A stretch of DNA of 64,000 nt. It comes from Acidovorax sp. A1169. Its GTDB lineage: Bacteria > Pseudomonadota > Gammaproteobacteria > Burkholderiales > Burkholderiaceae_C. The notes beneath the pieces are model-generated. The model was not told the DNA's origin and searched no databases. It worked only from the letters and a program-made list of their open reading frames with translations. The translations under genes and the position numbers were made by a program. The stretch is from positions 402,910 to 466,909 of the forward strand of contig NZ_JAUZDX010000003.1 of NCBI RefSeq assembly GCF_030704685.1, written 5' to 3'. This document shows, piece by piece, positions 32,912-40,786 of this stretch (its first letter is position 1; every line of letters starts with the position of its first letter).

Positions 32912-33738
32912 CAGGCCTGGGCGTGGCAGCAGCTACCGGCCGTGGTCGCGGCAGCGGTCGGCGCTGCAGCCAGCGGCGATGGCGCAGGCTGGAAGGGCAC
33001 GGCGCCCTCGTAGCGGTCGTGGTGGCGCACCCAGTCCATCGTGTACTCGGGGTTGCGCTCGTTGCGGCCCGCGGGGGTGAGGTCAATCAGGGGGTAGGCG
33101 CCCATCATCACCTCGACACCGCGGCCGTAGGTGGAGTAGGTGTGGAATACGTCCGTGCCCTCGCCCGGCTCCTTGCAGAACACGCTGATGCCGGGCGCCT
33201 CCTCGGCCGGAAAGCGCTGCACCGTGTAGTTGTAGGGCACCTCGCCGCGCGCCACCTGCTCGGTGCTGAAGCTCACGCCATAGTCGTGGTTGAAGTCGCT
33301 GCCGCGCGATGACACCCAGTGAAAGCGCCAGCCCATGCGCGCGCGAAAACGCTCGATCTGCGGGAGCTGCGCGCGCGAAACCACCACCAGGGTGATGTCG
33401 CGGTGGGCCAGGTGGATGTTCATGCCGTCGATGTGGTCTGCCATGTAAGAACAACTCGGGCAGCCTTGCTCCCACCCCTGCCCGAACATGAAGTGCTGCA
33501 CCAGCAATTGGCGCCGGCCGTCGAACAGATCGGCCAGGGTGCGCGGGCCGGCGGTGGTGTCGAACAGGTAGGGCTTGTCCACCCGCACCCAGGGCAGCGC
33601 GCGGCGCTCGGCGGCGATCTGGTCCTGCTGGCGCGAGAGCTCCTTTTCGCGCAGCAGCAGGGCCTGGCGCGCGGCCAGCCAATCGCTGCGCGGAACGACG
33701 GGGTGGTGGAGTGAGGGGTTGTGGGTGGCGGTGGTCAT
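32911..33738 (-). CDS. DUF899 thioredoxin-like protein
   Basis: A 275-residue protein of the DUF899 family, which has a thioredoxin-like fold. Key parts: 'LLREKELSRQQDQIAAERRA', 'ALPWVRVDKPYLFDT', 'FMFGQGWEQGCPSCSYMADH' (CxxC redox pair), 'FRARMGWRFHWVSSRGSDFN'. The C-terminus ends in a 'SCCHAQA' tail. AAGGAG stands a few bases before the ATG at 33736-33738. Probably a cytosolic redox protein; its reaction is not established. It is in an operon with the downstream membrane protein. Confidence 0.92.
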   Translation of the reverse strand: MTTATHNPSLHHPVVPRSDWLAARQALLLREKELSRQQDQIAAERRALPWVRVDKPYLFDTTAGPRTLADLFDGRRQLLVQHFMFGQGWEQGCPSCSYMADHIDGMNIHLAHRDITLVVVSRAQLPQIERFRARMGWRFHWVSSRGSDFNHDYGVSFSTEQVARGEVPYNYTVQRFPAEEAPGISVFCKEPGEGTDVFHTYSTYGRGVEVMMGAYPLIDLTPAGRNERNPEYTMDWVRHHDRYEGAVPFQPAPSPLAAAPTAAATTAGSCCHAQA

Positions 33739-33864
33739 GCGATGCTCCTTTGGGGGTTGGGAATAAGGCGCCCATGCGCGGCTCCAACTGCCCAACATGG
33801 GGCAATTGCTGCACGGGCTTTTGGTGAGATAAGGGAGAGCGGGCCGCGGCTGGCCCGCCGGGCG

Positions 33865-34557
33865 CTATGCCGCTTTGGAGCGGCGAATTGCGCGGACTTT
33901 CCCGCTTTCGCCGCCGCCGGCATAGAACAGGTCGGCGCCGTCGGATTCGAGCCCGCTCACGCCCGTACCGGTGGGCATCTGCAGGCGCTCGATCACGGCA
34001 CCGCTTTGCGGGTCGATGCGGCGGATATCGCTGGCGTCGCCCTCCCAGGTGCCGTGCCACAACTCGCCGTCGACCCAGGTCACACCGGTCACGAAGGCGT
34101 TGGATTCGATGGTGCGGCGGATGGCGCCGGTGGCGGGGTCGATCTGGTGGATCTTGCGGTCGCGGTACTGGCCCACCCACAGGCTGCCCTCGGCCCAGGT
34201 CAGGCCCGAGTCGGCGCCCTTGCCGGGTGCGGGGATGGAGGCCACCACGGCGCCCGTGGCCGGGTCGATCTTGTCGATGCGCGACTCTGCGATCTGGTAC
34301 AGGTGCTTGCCGTCGAACGCGGTGCCCGCATCGCAGGGCAGGCCCAGGGTGCGCGTGGTCTCGCCGCTGGCGGGGTCGAAGGCGACCAGGCTGGCGCCCG
34401 TCGCGGCCCATACGCGCTGGCCGTCGTGCGTGACGCCGGCCACGGTGCGGGCGCCCGCAAAGGGGCCGTACTCGCGCACGATCTCGGCGGAGCGGGCGGG
34501 GACTCCTGTGGGCGCGGTGCGGCTGGCGCTGTCGGGGCTGCAGTCGGTGATTGGCAT
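33865..34557 (-). CDS. Cytosolic beta-propeller protein (Vgb/NHL-like)
   Basis: A 230-residue protein made of repeated blades of about 43 residues. Each has a motif such as 'VFDPASGETTRTLGL', 'KIDPATGAVVASIPAPG', 'QIDPATGAIRRTIES' and 'RIDPQSGAVIERLQM'. This pattern is seen in Vgb-type lyases and glutamine-cyclotransferase-like propellers. No signal peptide is evident. It lies 51 bases behind a TPR-HTH regulator on the same strand, so the two are probably co-expressed. Confidence 0.82.
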   Translation of the reverse strand: MPITDCSPDSASRTAPTGVPARSAEIVREYGPFAGARTVAGVTHDGQRVWAATGASLVAFDPASGETTRTLGLPCDAGTAFDGKHLYQIAESRIDKIDPATGAVVASIPAPGKGADSGLTWAEGSLWVGQYRDRKIHQIDPATGAIRRTIESNAFVTGVTWVDGELWHGTWEGDASDIRRIDPQSGAVIERLQMPTGTGVSGLESDGADLFYAGGGESGKVRAIRRSKAA

Positions 34558-34608
34558 GGAGTGCTCCGTGTTGGTTGGACCCCGGCTCGGGGGGGCGATG
34601 GGTGAACT

Positions 34609-35889
34609 CTATTCAATCGGCAGCGCAGCGGGGAGTAACAAGATTGGCGTGAATCCCGCCAGGGGCGGGGCCAGCCAGCGCTGCGCACGCGCCTGGCCGA
34701 TGGAGCGCACGCGGCCCTGCGCCTGCAGATCGGCCAGGGCGCGTTGCACCGTGCGCTGGCTGTCGCCCAGCGCCAGCGCCAGGGCAGAGGTGGACCACGC
34801 AGCACCATCCGCCAGCAGGGCCAGCAGCGAGGCCTGCTCACCCGCAATGGGCGGCGCCAGCACCGCCACGGGGCGCCCATCCAGGGGCTGCAGCGCAAAG
34901 CCGCGCGCCGTGGCCTCGATGCGGGCCCAGGGCTTGACCAGTGCGCGCAGGCGGCCCAGCTCCACGCGCAGCCGGGCGCGGTGGGTTTCGTCGGGGTGGC
35001 GGGTGCGAAAGGCGCTGGCGATCAGCGCGTCGCGCTCGGCATCGCCGGGCCAGGCCTGGGCGAGTTCGCGGGCCAGGGCAAACAGGATGGGCCGGCGCGC
35101 GAGGGACAGCCAGGTAGGGGCCGCACCGCTGCCCTCCTCCTCCTGCGACCCCGATCCCAGCCGGTGCCGGCAGGCATCGACCACCAGCACATCCGAGGCG
35201 AGCAGCGCCGCGACGTCGTCCAGGCGCAGCAACTGCTCGCGCGCCACACCGCCGCCATCACCATCGCCCGGCAGCAGGCGCCGCGCGGCGGGGCGCTGCA
35301 GCGCGGCCAGGGCCTCCTCGACCTCGGCCAGCAGCGCAGGCACGCGGGCGCGCGCTGCCGCTTCGCGGGCCTGGGCCAGCGCATCGCGCGCCGCTGCCAC
35401 GCGCAGCGAGCGCAGGGCCAGCTCGGCCAAAGTGAGCGCCGCCACGGCCGCCAGCGCGGGCGGCATGCCCGGCTCCCGCAGGTCGATGGGGGCCAGCAGG
35501 GCTGCAGCCTCGCCCAGCCGGCCCATCAGCAGCCACTGGCGCGCGGCGATGAGCCTTGCCTGCAGGGCATTGGCCCGGTCGCCCCTGGTTGCCAGCACCG
35601 TGGCTGCAGCCACCAAGGCATGCGGCGGCCCTTTCAGGTCGCGCAGGGCCAGGGCCACCTCAGCCTCGGCGACCACGCAGCGGGCGCGGGCCAGCTCCTC
35701 GTGCGCGCCAAAGCCCCTGGCCGCGCGGCGCAGCAGCTCGCGCGCCCGGGGGTGCTCGCCCAGCTGCGCCATGGCAATGCCGCGCAGCGCCAGCGCCGGC
35801 GGGTCATCGCGCAGGGCCACCCGCTGCAGGGCGCCCAGCGCATCGCCGGCGGCAAGCGCACGGGCGGCGGCGGTGATCAGGGAATCCAT
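34609..35889 (-). CDS. TPR-containing transcriptional regulator with C-terminal HTH
   Basis: A 426-residue soluble protein. The first ~200 residues are alanine-rich helical repeats of TPR type ('ALALRGIAMAQLGEHPRARE', 'ALQARLIAARQWLLMGRLGE'). The C-terminal part has a winged helix of DeoR/GntR style ('AWSTSALALALGDSQRTVQR', 'ALADLQAQGRVRSIGQARAQ'). The order, sensor repeats first and DNA-binding last, is the reverse of most one-component regulators. It is divergent from a MarR gene and upstream of the beta-propeller gene. Target genes unknown. Confidence 0.8.
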   Translation of the reverse strand: MDSLITAAARALAAGDALGALQRVALRDDPPALALRGIAMAQLGEHPRARELLRRAARGFGAHEELARARCVVAEAEVALALRDLKGPPHALVAAATVLATRGDRANALQARLIAARQWLLMGRLGEAAALLAPIDLREPGMPPALAAVAALTLAELALRSLRVAAARDALAQAREAAARARVPALLAEVEEALAALQRPAARRLLPGDGDGGGVAREQLLRLDDVAALLASDVLVVDACRHRLGSGSQEEEGSGAAPTWLSLARRPILFALARELAQAWPGDAERDALIASAFRTRHPDETHRARLRVELGRLRALVKPWARIEATARGFALQPLDGRPVAVLAPPIAGEQASLLALLADGAAWSTSALALALGDSQRTVQRALADLQAQGRVRSIGQARAQRWLAPPLAGFTPILLLPAALPIE

Positions 35890-35926
35890 GGTACGGCAGG
35901 CTACACGACTACGGCACTTGCAATTT

Positions 35927-35940
35927 GTTTCCTCAGAAAC
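35927..35940. promoter_or_regulatory. MarR operator site 1
   Basis: GTTTCCTCAGAAAC, a palindrome with 5-bp arms, in the divergent region between the TPR-HTH and marR genes. A near-identical copy (13 of 14 bases) lies 33 bp away. Confidence 0.65.
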
Positions 35941-35959
35941 TAAATTTCAGCCGCAGATA

Positions 35960-35973
35960 GTTTCCACAGAAAC
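35960..35973. promoter_or_regulatory. MarR operator site 2
   Basis: GTTTCCACAGAAAC ends five bases before the marR ATG, where a ribosome-binding site would be; no other ribosome-binding sequence is seen. Binding would therefore repress the marR gene directly. Confidence 0.65.
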
Positions 35974-35978
35974 AAAAC

Positions 35979-36458
35979 ATGAAGAAAAACCCATCACCCC
36001 ACCCCAGCCCGCTCGAAGCCCACCTGGGCTACTGGCTGCGCTTTGTCTCCAACCAGGTGTCGGCCGGGTTCCAGCAGGCGGTGGAGGCATCGGGCGTTTC
36101 CGTCACCGACTGGGTGGCGCTGCGCACGCTGTTCGATGCGGACGGTGCCGACAACCCCGCCACCCACGCCACGCTGACCCAGGCCCTGGGCATGACCAAG
36201 GGCGCCGTCTCCAAGGTGGTGGCGCGGCTGGAGGACAAGGGCCTGGTGGCCCGTGCGGATGCACTGCAGGACGCGCGCAGCCACACCCTGTCACTCACCC
36301 CGGCCGGCCGCGCCCTGGTGCCCGTGCTGGCCGCCAAGGCCGATGCCAACGACGAACAGTTCTTCGGCCACCTGCCTGCGGCCGAGCGCCAGCGCCTCGC
36401 GCGCCTGCTGCAGGAGATGGTGCGTCTGCACCAGTGGCAGGAAGTGCCGCGAAGCTGA
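35979..36458 (+). CDS. MarR-family transcriptional regulator
   Basis: A 159-residue winged-helix regulator ('LEAHLGYWLRFVSNQVSAGF', 'LTQALGMTKGAVSKVVARLE', 'DKGLVARADALQDARSHTLS', 'LTPAGRALVPVLAAKAD'). It fits the MarR fold with the wing DxRxH present as 'DARSH'. Two matching palindromes in its own promoter point to autorepression. The next gene (DUF1398) starts 29 bases downstream and is probably co-transcribed. Confidence 0.92.
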   Translation: MKKNPSPHPSPLEAHLGYWLRFVSNQVSAGFQQAVEASGVSVTDWVALRTLFDADGADNPATHATLTQALGMTKGAVSKVVARLEDKGLVARADALQDARSHTLSLTPAGRALVPVLAAKADANDEQFFGHLPAAERQRLARLLQEMVRLHQWQEVPRS

Positions 36459-36487
36459 TTCCGAGAACCCACCACAGCGAGATGCCC

Positions 36488-36889
36488 ATGAACGAAACGA
36501 CCATCGCCACCATCGAACGCTGCGCCCAATCATCCAAGGACGGCACGGCCCATTTCGGCGCCATCATGCAGGCCCTCACCGAGGCCGGCGCGGAGGCGTA
36601 TTTTGCGGACTACCGCAGCAACGCGACCACCTACTACCTGCCCGGTGGCGAGACGCATACCGTGGCCCTGCAGAAGCCTGCCACGCCCATCACACAGGGC
36701 TTCGACGCGGCCGGTGTGCAGGTCGCCATCCGGGGCGCGCAGCGCGGCGAGGTCATGTACCCCGAGTTCCTTGAGCTCTCACGCGCAGCGGGCTGTGTGG
36801 GCTACATGGTATGGCTGGCGGGGCGGCATGTGAGCTATTTCGGCCGCAAGGGGAAGGTGCATGTGGAGCGGTTTCCGGACGGGAAGTGA
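36488..36889 (+). CDS. DUF1398 family protein
   Basis: A 133-residue protein of the DUF1398 (phage-envelope-protein-like YbcV/YdfO) family: 'AQSSKDGTAHFGAIMQALTE', 'AGAEAYFADYRSNATTYYLP', 'AAGCVGYMVWLAGRHVSYFG'. Cytosolic; biochemical role not established. I chose the second ATG (36488) because it leaves a GAG ribosome-binding sequence upstream. Downstream of and probably regulated by the MarR gene. Confidence 0.9.
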   Translation: MNETTIATIERCAQSSKDGTAHFGAIMQALTEAGAEAYFADYRSNATTYYLPGGETHTVALQKPATPITQGFDAAGVQVAIRGAQRGEVMYPEFLELSRAAGCVGYMVWLAGRHVSYFGRKGKVHVERFPDGK

Positions 36890-36998
36890 GCACAGCAGAC
36901 GATCTCCTCACAACCAGAGCACTGCACTGCAATGCACTGCGCAGCCAAGGGCCTTTCGCCGTGGCCCCTGGGCCATGCACTGTGCATAGAATTTCGCC

Positions 36999-37619
36999 AT
37001 GACCCGCCCTCACCCCCAACTCACGCCAGCGCAGTTGAAAAGCATTGCCGCCCATTCGCGTGGGCAGATCCTGAACGAGGCGCGGCAGCGGGAGCTCGAC
37101 GCATCGCTTACCAGCCTAGAGCGCTCCTTCGTCGAATCCGAGGCGCGGATGAAACAGTTGCGCAAGACCAACGCCTGGTGGGACCGGTATGGGCATTGGT
37201 TTGCCCGTGCCGCGCTGGTTCCCGTCGTGGTCCTGGCCGTCGGACTGATCGCCATGGTGGCCACCGGCCTCTGGAGTGGCGAAATCAACGTGATTTCCAG
37301 AAGCAGCAAAGCGATGTCGGGCCGGATAGATAGCCCCGTTGCCTACTGGCTGGCGGTTGTCCACCACTCGCTCATGGCAGCGTTTGTCACGTACGTGGCC
37401 ACCGTGGTGTTTCAGCTGTCGCGCTCCCGGATGGAACCCGAAATAAGCGCATCGGATACGGTGGAACTCTTCGAAGTCACTGCGCAGTCCAGCGATCCCC
37501 AGCCGGTGGTTGGCTCCTCAGGCATGTCGCTGCACACCTTCGATGCTGATGCACGTCACGGAAAGGCCGATCACTCCGCCGCAACCGCCTCGACCTCCAA
37601 CAGCCAGGTCTCATCGTAG
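36999..37619 (+). CDS. Two-helix inner-membrane hypothetical protein
   Basis: A 206-residue protein. The N-terminal ~65 residues are soluble and coiled-coil-like ('RELDASLTSLERSFVESEAR'). Two transmembrane helices follow (about 71-92 and 123-142), then a soluble acidic tail. No family recognised. The last 49 bases overlap the end of a convergent Rid-family gene on the other strand, so the two C-termini share DNA. Confidence 0.75.
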   Translation: MTRPHPQLTPAQLKSIAAHSRGQILNEARQRELDASLTSLERSFVESEARMKQLRKTNAWWDRYGHWFARAALVPVVVLAVGLIAMVATGLWSGEINVISRSSKAMSGRIDSPVAYWLAVVHHSLMAAFVTYVATVVFQLSRSRMEPEISASDTVELFEVTAQSSDPQPVVGSSGMSLHTFDADARHGKADHSAATASTSNSQVSS

Positions 37620-37954
37620 ATACCGGCGATTATGACCGTGAGCGCCGGGGCATGGCCGCCCAGCGCGCGCCGGCGCGCCTCACCATTCTCCTGAGCGTAT
37701 TGGCGCGATGAGAGAAACGTGGTCACCTTCACCAGGTTGGCCACGCCCATGCCCGCGGCATCGAGCTGGGCCAGGATGTTGGCCCACACCAAGTCGGCCT
37801 GCTCGGCGAAGCTGGCAGGCACCCCGCCGGCCCGGTCCACGGGAATCTGCCCGCTGATGACCAGCCAGCGCGTGGCGCCCCGCACGTCGAGCGCTTGGGA
37901 ATATCCACCAGAGGGGTGCGGTGCCTGGGACGAGTTGACAGGGGTGGATTGCAT
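37571..37954 (-). CDS. Rid-family (YjgF-like) protein
   Basis: A 127-residue Rid-superfamily member ('HPSGGYSQALDVRGATRWLV', 'ISGQIPVDRAGG', 'ADLVWANILAQLDAAGMGVA', 'LVKVTTFLSSRQYAQENGEA'). The family's C-terminal strand is 'ALTVIIAGIYDETWLLEVEA'. The usual catalytic arginine before 'TVI' is replaced, so activity may differ from RidA. I chose the ATG at 37952-37954. It overlaps the convergent membrane-protein gene by 49 bp. Confidence 0.88.
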   Translation of the reverse strand: MQSTPVNSSQAPHPSGGYSQALDVRGATRWLVISGQIPVDRAGGVPASFAEQADLVWANILAQLDAAGMGVANLVKVTTFLSSRQYAQENGEARRRALGGHAPALTVIIAGIYDETWLLEVEAVAAE

Positions 37955-37970
37955 GGGTGGAAAATTTCCG

Positions 37971-38414
37971 CTATAGCCTGGCCGCATGGACCCGGTCCAT
38001 CAGGTCCTCGACCAGCGGATGCTCGCGAAACGGATTGAGCCGCAAGCTTGCCACCGGGCTGAACGCAATCTTCCGACTGAACGCAGTGGATTTGACGAAG
38101 TGAAGTGTCATGACCTCCCCGTCGGAGTCCACCTCGACCGACCGTAGATTGGTCAGCGGGATTCGTTCCGTGACCTCTCCACGACTGACCAACAGATGAT
38201 CTCCACAGTCCTGCACTTTATCTGCCAGATCGGAGGAAAAGACCATATCCAGTAACCAGAAGAATGCAATCGTTCCGCACGCTTCAAGGACCAACCGCCA
38301 GGACCAACCATCTTCCATCACACGAAAAGCACCCAGTAGCAGCAGTCCGAACACGATGATGAGAAAGCGGCTCCACTTAGAACAGGAAGACAAGGAAGAA
38401 GACAGTTGTCTCAT
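37971..38414 (-). CDS. Membrane protein with PH-like C-terminal part
   Basis: A 147-residue protein with two hydrophobic segments (about 16-34 and 43-62) and a soluble strand-rich C-terminus ('HLLVSRGEVTERIPLTNLRS', 'VEVDSDGEVMTLHFVKSTAF'), like bacterial PH-type domains. I chose the ATG at 38412-38414; a TTG further upstream would overlap the preceding gene. The gene is less GC-rich than its surroundings. Function unknown. Confidence 0.65.
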   Translation of the reverse strand: MRQLSSSLSSCSKWSRFLIIVFGLLLLGAFRVMEDGWSWRLVLEACGTIAFFWLLDMVFSSDLADKVQDCGDHLLVSRGEVTERIPLTNLRSVEVDSDGEVMTLHFVKSTAFSRKIAFSPVASLRLNPFREHPLVEDLMDRVHAARL

Positions 38415-38434
38415 GAAGCAGAGGTTCGGCGGAC

Positions 38435-38890
38435 TTAAATTTGCTCGTCCCAAAAAGACAGCCCATGGACACGGAAGGTAACGGCGTCACCTTCTTGAGG
38501 AGACTTGCCTGCGAAATCCTTGTCCGACAGGAAAAAAGTCGCAGCACCAGCGACTGCAGCCACCACGACGGAACCGGAAGGATCGGAGGCAGCCCATGCC
38601 GAAGCAATCCGGCCATGCACTTGAAATGAGCCTTGCTCCTCCAGCGCGACCATTGCCTCCTCAAAATGCGGTGGCGCAGCCCGTTCAAGACCGCTAACCC
38701 GCTCCTGAGCAAGCTCCCCATACAGCGTTCGACCAAGATACTCCGAAACATCATTCCCAAAGGGGACAAGGCGCGCTGTACCGCGAACCATTGCGGACGA
38801 GAACCGCACAGGGTAGCTGGGTCGCTGCGTGAACCCCAACCGCTTCATGTCGCGGATGTCGATGCTTTCGATGGTGATGTCCACAGGCAA
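38435..38890 (-). CDS. Hypothetical soluble protein, 151 aa
   Basis: Begins MPVDITIESIDIRDMKRLGF and has a segment 'GSVVVAAVAGAATFFLSDKD' that is mildly hydrophobic, possibly a single membrane dip. No family recognised. It is moderately AT-rich and lies 20 bases upstream of the PH-like membrane protein gene; the two are probably an operon, possibly acquired together. Confidence 0.65.
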   Translation of the reverse strand: MPVDITIESIDIRDMKRLGFTQRPSYPVRFSSAMVRGTARLVPFGNDVSEYLGRTLYGELAQERVSGLERAAPPHFEEAMVALEEQGSFQVHGRIASAWAASDPSGSVVVAAVAGAATFFLSDKDFAGKSPQEGDAVTFRVHGLSFWDEQI

Positions 38891-39034
38891 ATCTTAATGG
38901 TATTGGGTCGTGCACATTGTGCATGTGTCGCCTTCCACCAGGCCAAGACAAATTGGCAGCGCTGCACCTGCCCAACCGCCTGTCTGTGCGGCCCAGGCAT
39001 ATTCGCTGATTTGCCCGTGGCACGGGGCGCCTGC

Positions 39035-39913
39035 TCATCCTCCGTCTCGCAAGTGCCGGCCTAGAAACCCCAGCACCCGGCGCTCATACGCCCCAGGGCC
39101 GTAGGCATGCAGATCCACATGCCCAGCCCCCTCCACGCGCCAGAGCTCCTTGGGCCCATCCGCTGCGTCGAAGAGTTGCTCGGTCTCGGCCCAGGTGGTG
39201 TGCCGGTCCTGTGCGCCAGAGGCAATGAGCGCGGGCGCCCCCAGGCGGGCGATGCGCTCGATGGGCCGCAGGTCGCTGGTCGATACCCCGGCGCGCAGCG
39301 GCAGCTGCCACAGCAAGGGCCCGGCCAGCACCGCGCCCGCAGGGCCCAGCACCGTGGTCAGCCGGTTGGTCACGGCGTCTTCGATGGTGGGGTACATGGA
39401 TTCGAGCACCACGGCATCCGGCGCAGGGGAAGGCAGGGCCAGCACGGCGGCGGCGGCGCCCAGGGAGACACCGATGACCGCGATGCGCTCGCCCGGACTT
39501 TCGCGCCGCAGAAAGTCGAGGGCCGCCTTCACCCCTGCCGCCTCGCGCGCGCCAAAGGTGATGCGGTCGCCAGTGCTCTGGCCGTGCGCAGGCAGATCGA
39601 TCAGCAAGGCGGCGTAGCCTTCCCGGTTCAGGAACCTGGCGCGGCCCAACATCTGAGTGCGGTCGGAGCGCACGCCGTGGAGCAGCAGCACGGCGCCCCG
39701 GCCTCGCTGGCCCGGTGCAAACCAGCCAGCCACATGGCCGGCAGGGGCGGTGTCGATGCGGACCTCGCGCGCCGAAAAATCTTTCGGTGGCGGGCCTATG
39801 GTGCGGGTGGCAGGATGGCTGAGCCATTCGCCTGCGCACAAGGCTGCAACGACGAAACCGAGCAACAGCACCAATGCCCACAGGGCAAGTATCCCAACGC
39901 GGCGCCCAACCAT
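39035..39913 (-). CDS. Alpha/beta hydrolase, membrane-anchored
   Basis: A 292-residue serine hydrolase. An N-terminal hydrophobic segment (about 8-29) is a signal anchor. The fold's key parts are present: 'AVLLLHGVRSDRTQMLGRAR' (oxyanion region), 'VIGVSLGAAAAVLA' with the G-x-S-x-G nucleophile elbow, a late aspartate in 'IASGAQDRHTTWAE' and the catalytic histidine in 'VEGAGHVDLHA'. It resembles the BEM46/dienelactone-hydrolase-like group. The start at 39913 avoids overlap with the upstream gene. Substrate unknown. Confidence 0.88.
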   Translation of the reverse strand: MVGRRVGILALWALVLLLGFVVAALCAGEWLSHPATRTIGPPPKDFSAREVRIDTAPAGHVAGWFAPGQRGRGAVLLLHGVRSDRTQMLGRARFLNREGYAALLIDLPAHGQSTGDRITFGAREAAGVKAALDFLRRESPGERIAVIGVSLGAAAAVLALPSPAPDAVVLESMYPTIEDAVTNRLTTVLGPAGAVLAGPLLWQLPLRAGVSTSDLRPIERIARLGAPALIASGAQDRHTTWAETEQLFDAADGPKELWRVEGAGHVDLHAYGPGAYERRVLGFLGRHLRDGG

Positions 39914-39944
39914 CACCGGTACGAACAAGTTCTCTGGACGGGCC

Positions 39945-40337
39945 TCAAGTGATCCCCTCCACCGACACATCCTCGAACCCCGGCTCCTGCGCAATGAGCC
40001 CATGGAAAAACACCAGGCACGGATCGTCGCCAGCCATCTTGGCCTTGCCAAGCACGCGCTCCTTGAGCGAGCGGTGCTTGGTCAGCGACAGAACCCATTC
40101 GTGCTTGCCGTCTTCGCTCTCATTGGCGGCCGCGCCGACCATGTAGGTGCGACCCTCCCAGCTCACATGCGCGTACCAGCCCCAGTCTTCGGCGTCCGCG
40201 TCGGTCATTTCCAGCTGCGCCGGCACGCGCGTGCGCAGCCATTCGAGCAGCGAATGCCCCCGGATGGGGTTGATGGGGTTGTCAGGCTCCAGCGAGACGT
40301 CGAAGAGCCGGGTGTGGAAGTGGATGGCAGGTTCCAT
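39945..40337 (-). CDS. Hypothetical protein, 130 aa
   Basis: Soluble protein beginning MEPAIHFHTRLFDVSLEPDN, with 'EDWGWYAHVSWEGRTYMVGA' and 'EWVLSLTKHRSLKERVLGKA'. The aromatic pattern and 'HGLIAQEPGFEDVSVEGI' suggest a small alpha/beta domain. I recall similar uncharacterised cytosolic proteins but no function. It sits 31 bases upstream of the hydrolase gene on the same strand. Confidence 0.75.
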   Translation of the reverse strand: MEPAIHFHTRLFDVSLEPDNPINPIRGHSLLEWLRTRVPAQLEMTDADAEDWGWYAHVSWEGRTYMVGAAANESEDGKHEWVLSLTKHRSLKERVLGKAKMAGDDPCLVFFHGLIAQEPGFEDVSVEGIT

Positions 40338-40374
40338 GGGTGGACAAATTGGCAGCAGGACGGGCCAGACACTC

Positions 40375-40644
40375 TAGTCCACTGAGACCGAGAAATCGGC
40401 TATGCGTGAGGGTCTGGCAGGGCCGCAATCTAGGCGGCTGGCGCAGCCGGGTTACACACCCGGCGAGCACGGCGACGACGAGTGCGGCCCTGCCAGACCC
40501 TCACCCTTCGGGCCGGGGTGGCAGCGGGCGCATCGCAGCGTTGCGGGCTTTGCCAAGGCGGCCAGCCTTGGCCGCAGCCCGCGCCTTGTGCTGCATCCCG
40601 CTGCCACCCCGGCGCACAGCCGATTTCTCGGTCTCAGCGGACTA
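40375..40644. mobile_element. 270-bp palindromic element 2 (MITE-like)
   Basis: Terminal inverted repeats of 32 bp (40375-40406 and 40613-40644, two mismatches) start and end with TA. Arm A is a perfect 21-bp stem (40407-40427 with 40483-40503) around a 7-bp hairpin (40446-40464). Arm B is a 16-bp stem (40513-40528 with 40597-40612) around an inner stem that includes an 8-bp hairpin (40552-40572). It has the same length and layout as element 1 but no sequence similarity to it. No gene inside. It occupies most of the 449-bp gap before the luxR gene. Confidence 0.78.
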
Positions 40645-40786
40645 GGCGAGCGTATCACCCGCGCGTGACCTCTCCAACCGAATTTTGCCCAGGCCCGCAA
40701 GCCCAGGCCGGACGAACCTGCGTACCATGCGCCCTGCTGCAGAGCCGATCAGGACGACAACCACATTGCAGGAGACAGGCGCCACC

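Noticed and set aside
33971..36889. 972-residue plus-strand frame
   Set aside because: It is serine/arginine/alanine-rich antisense sequence that by chance reads into the DUF1398 gene; only its end is coding.
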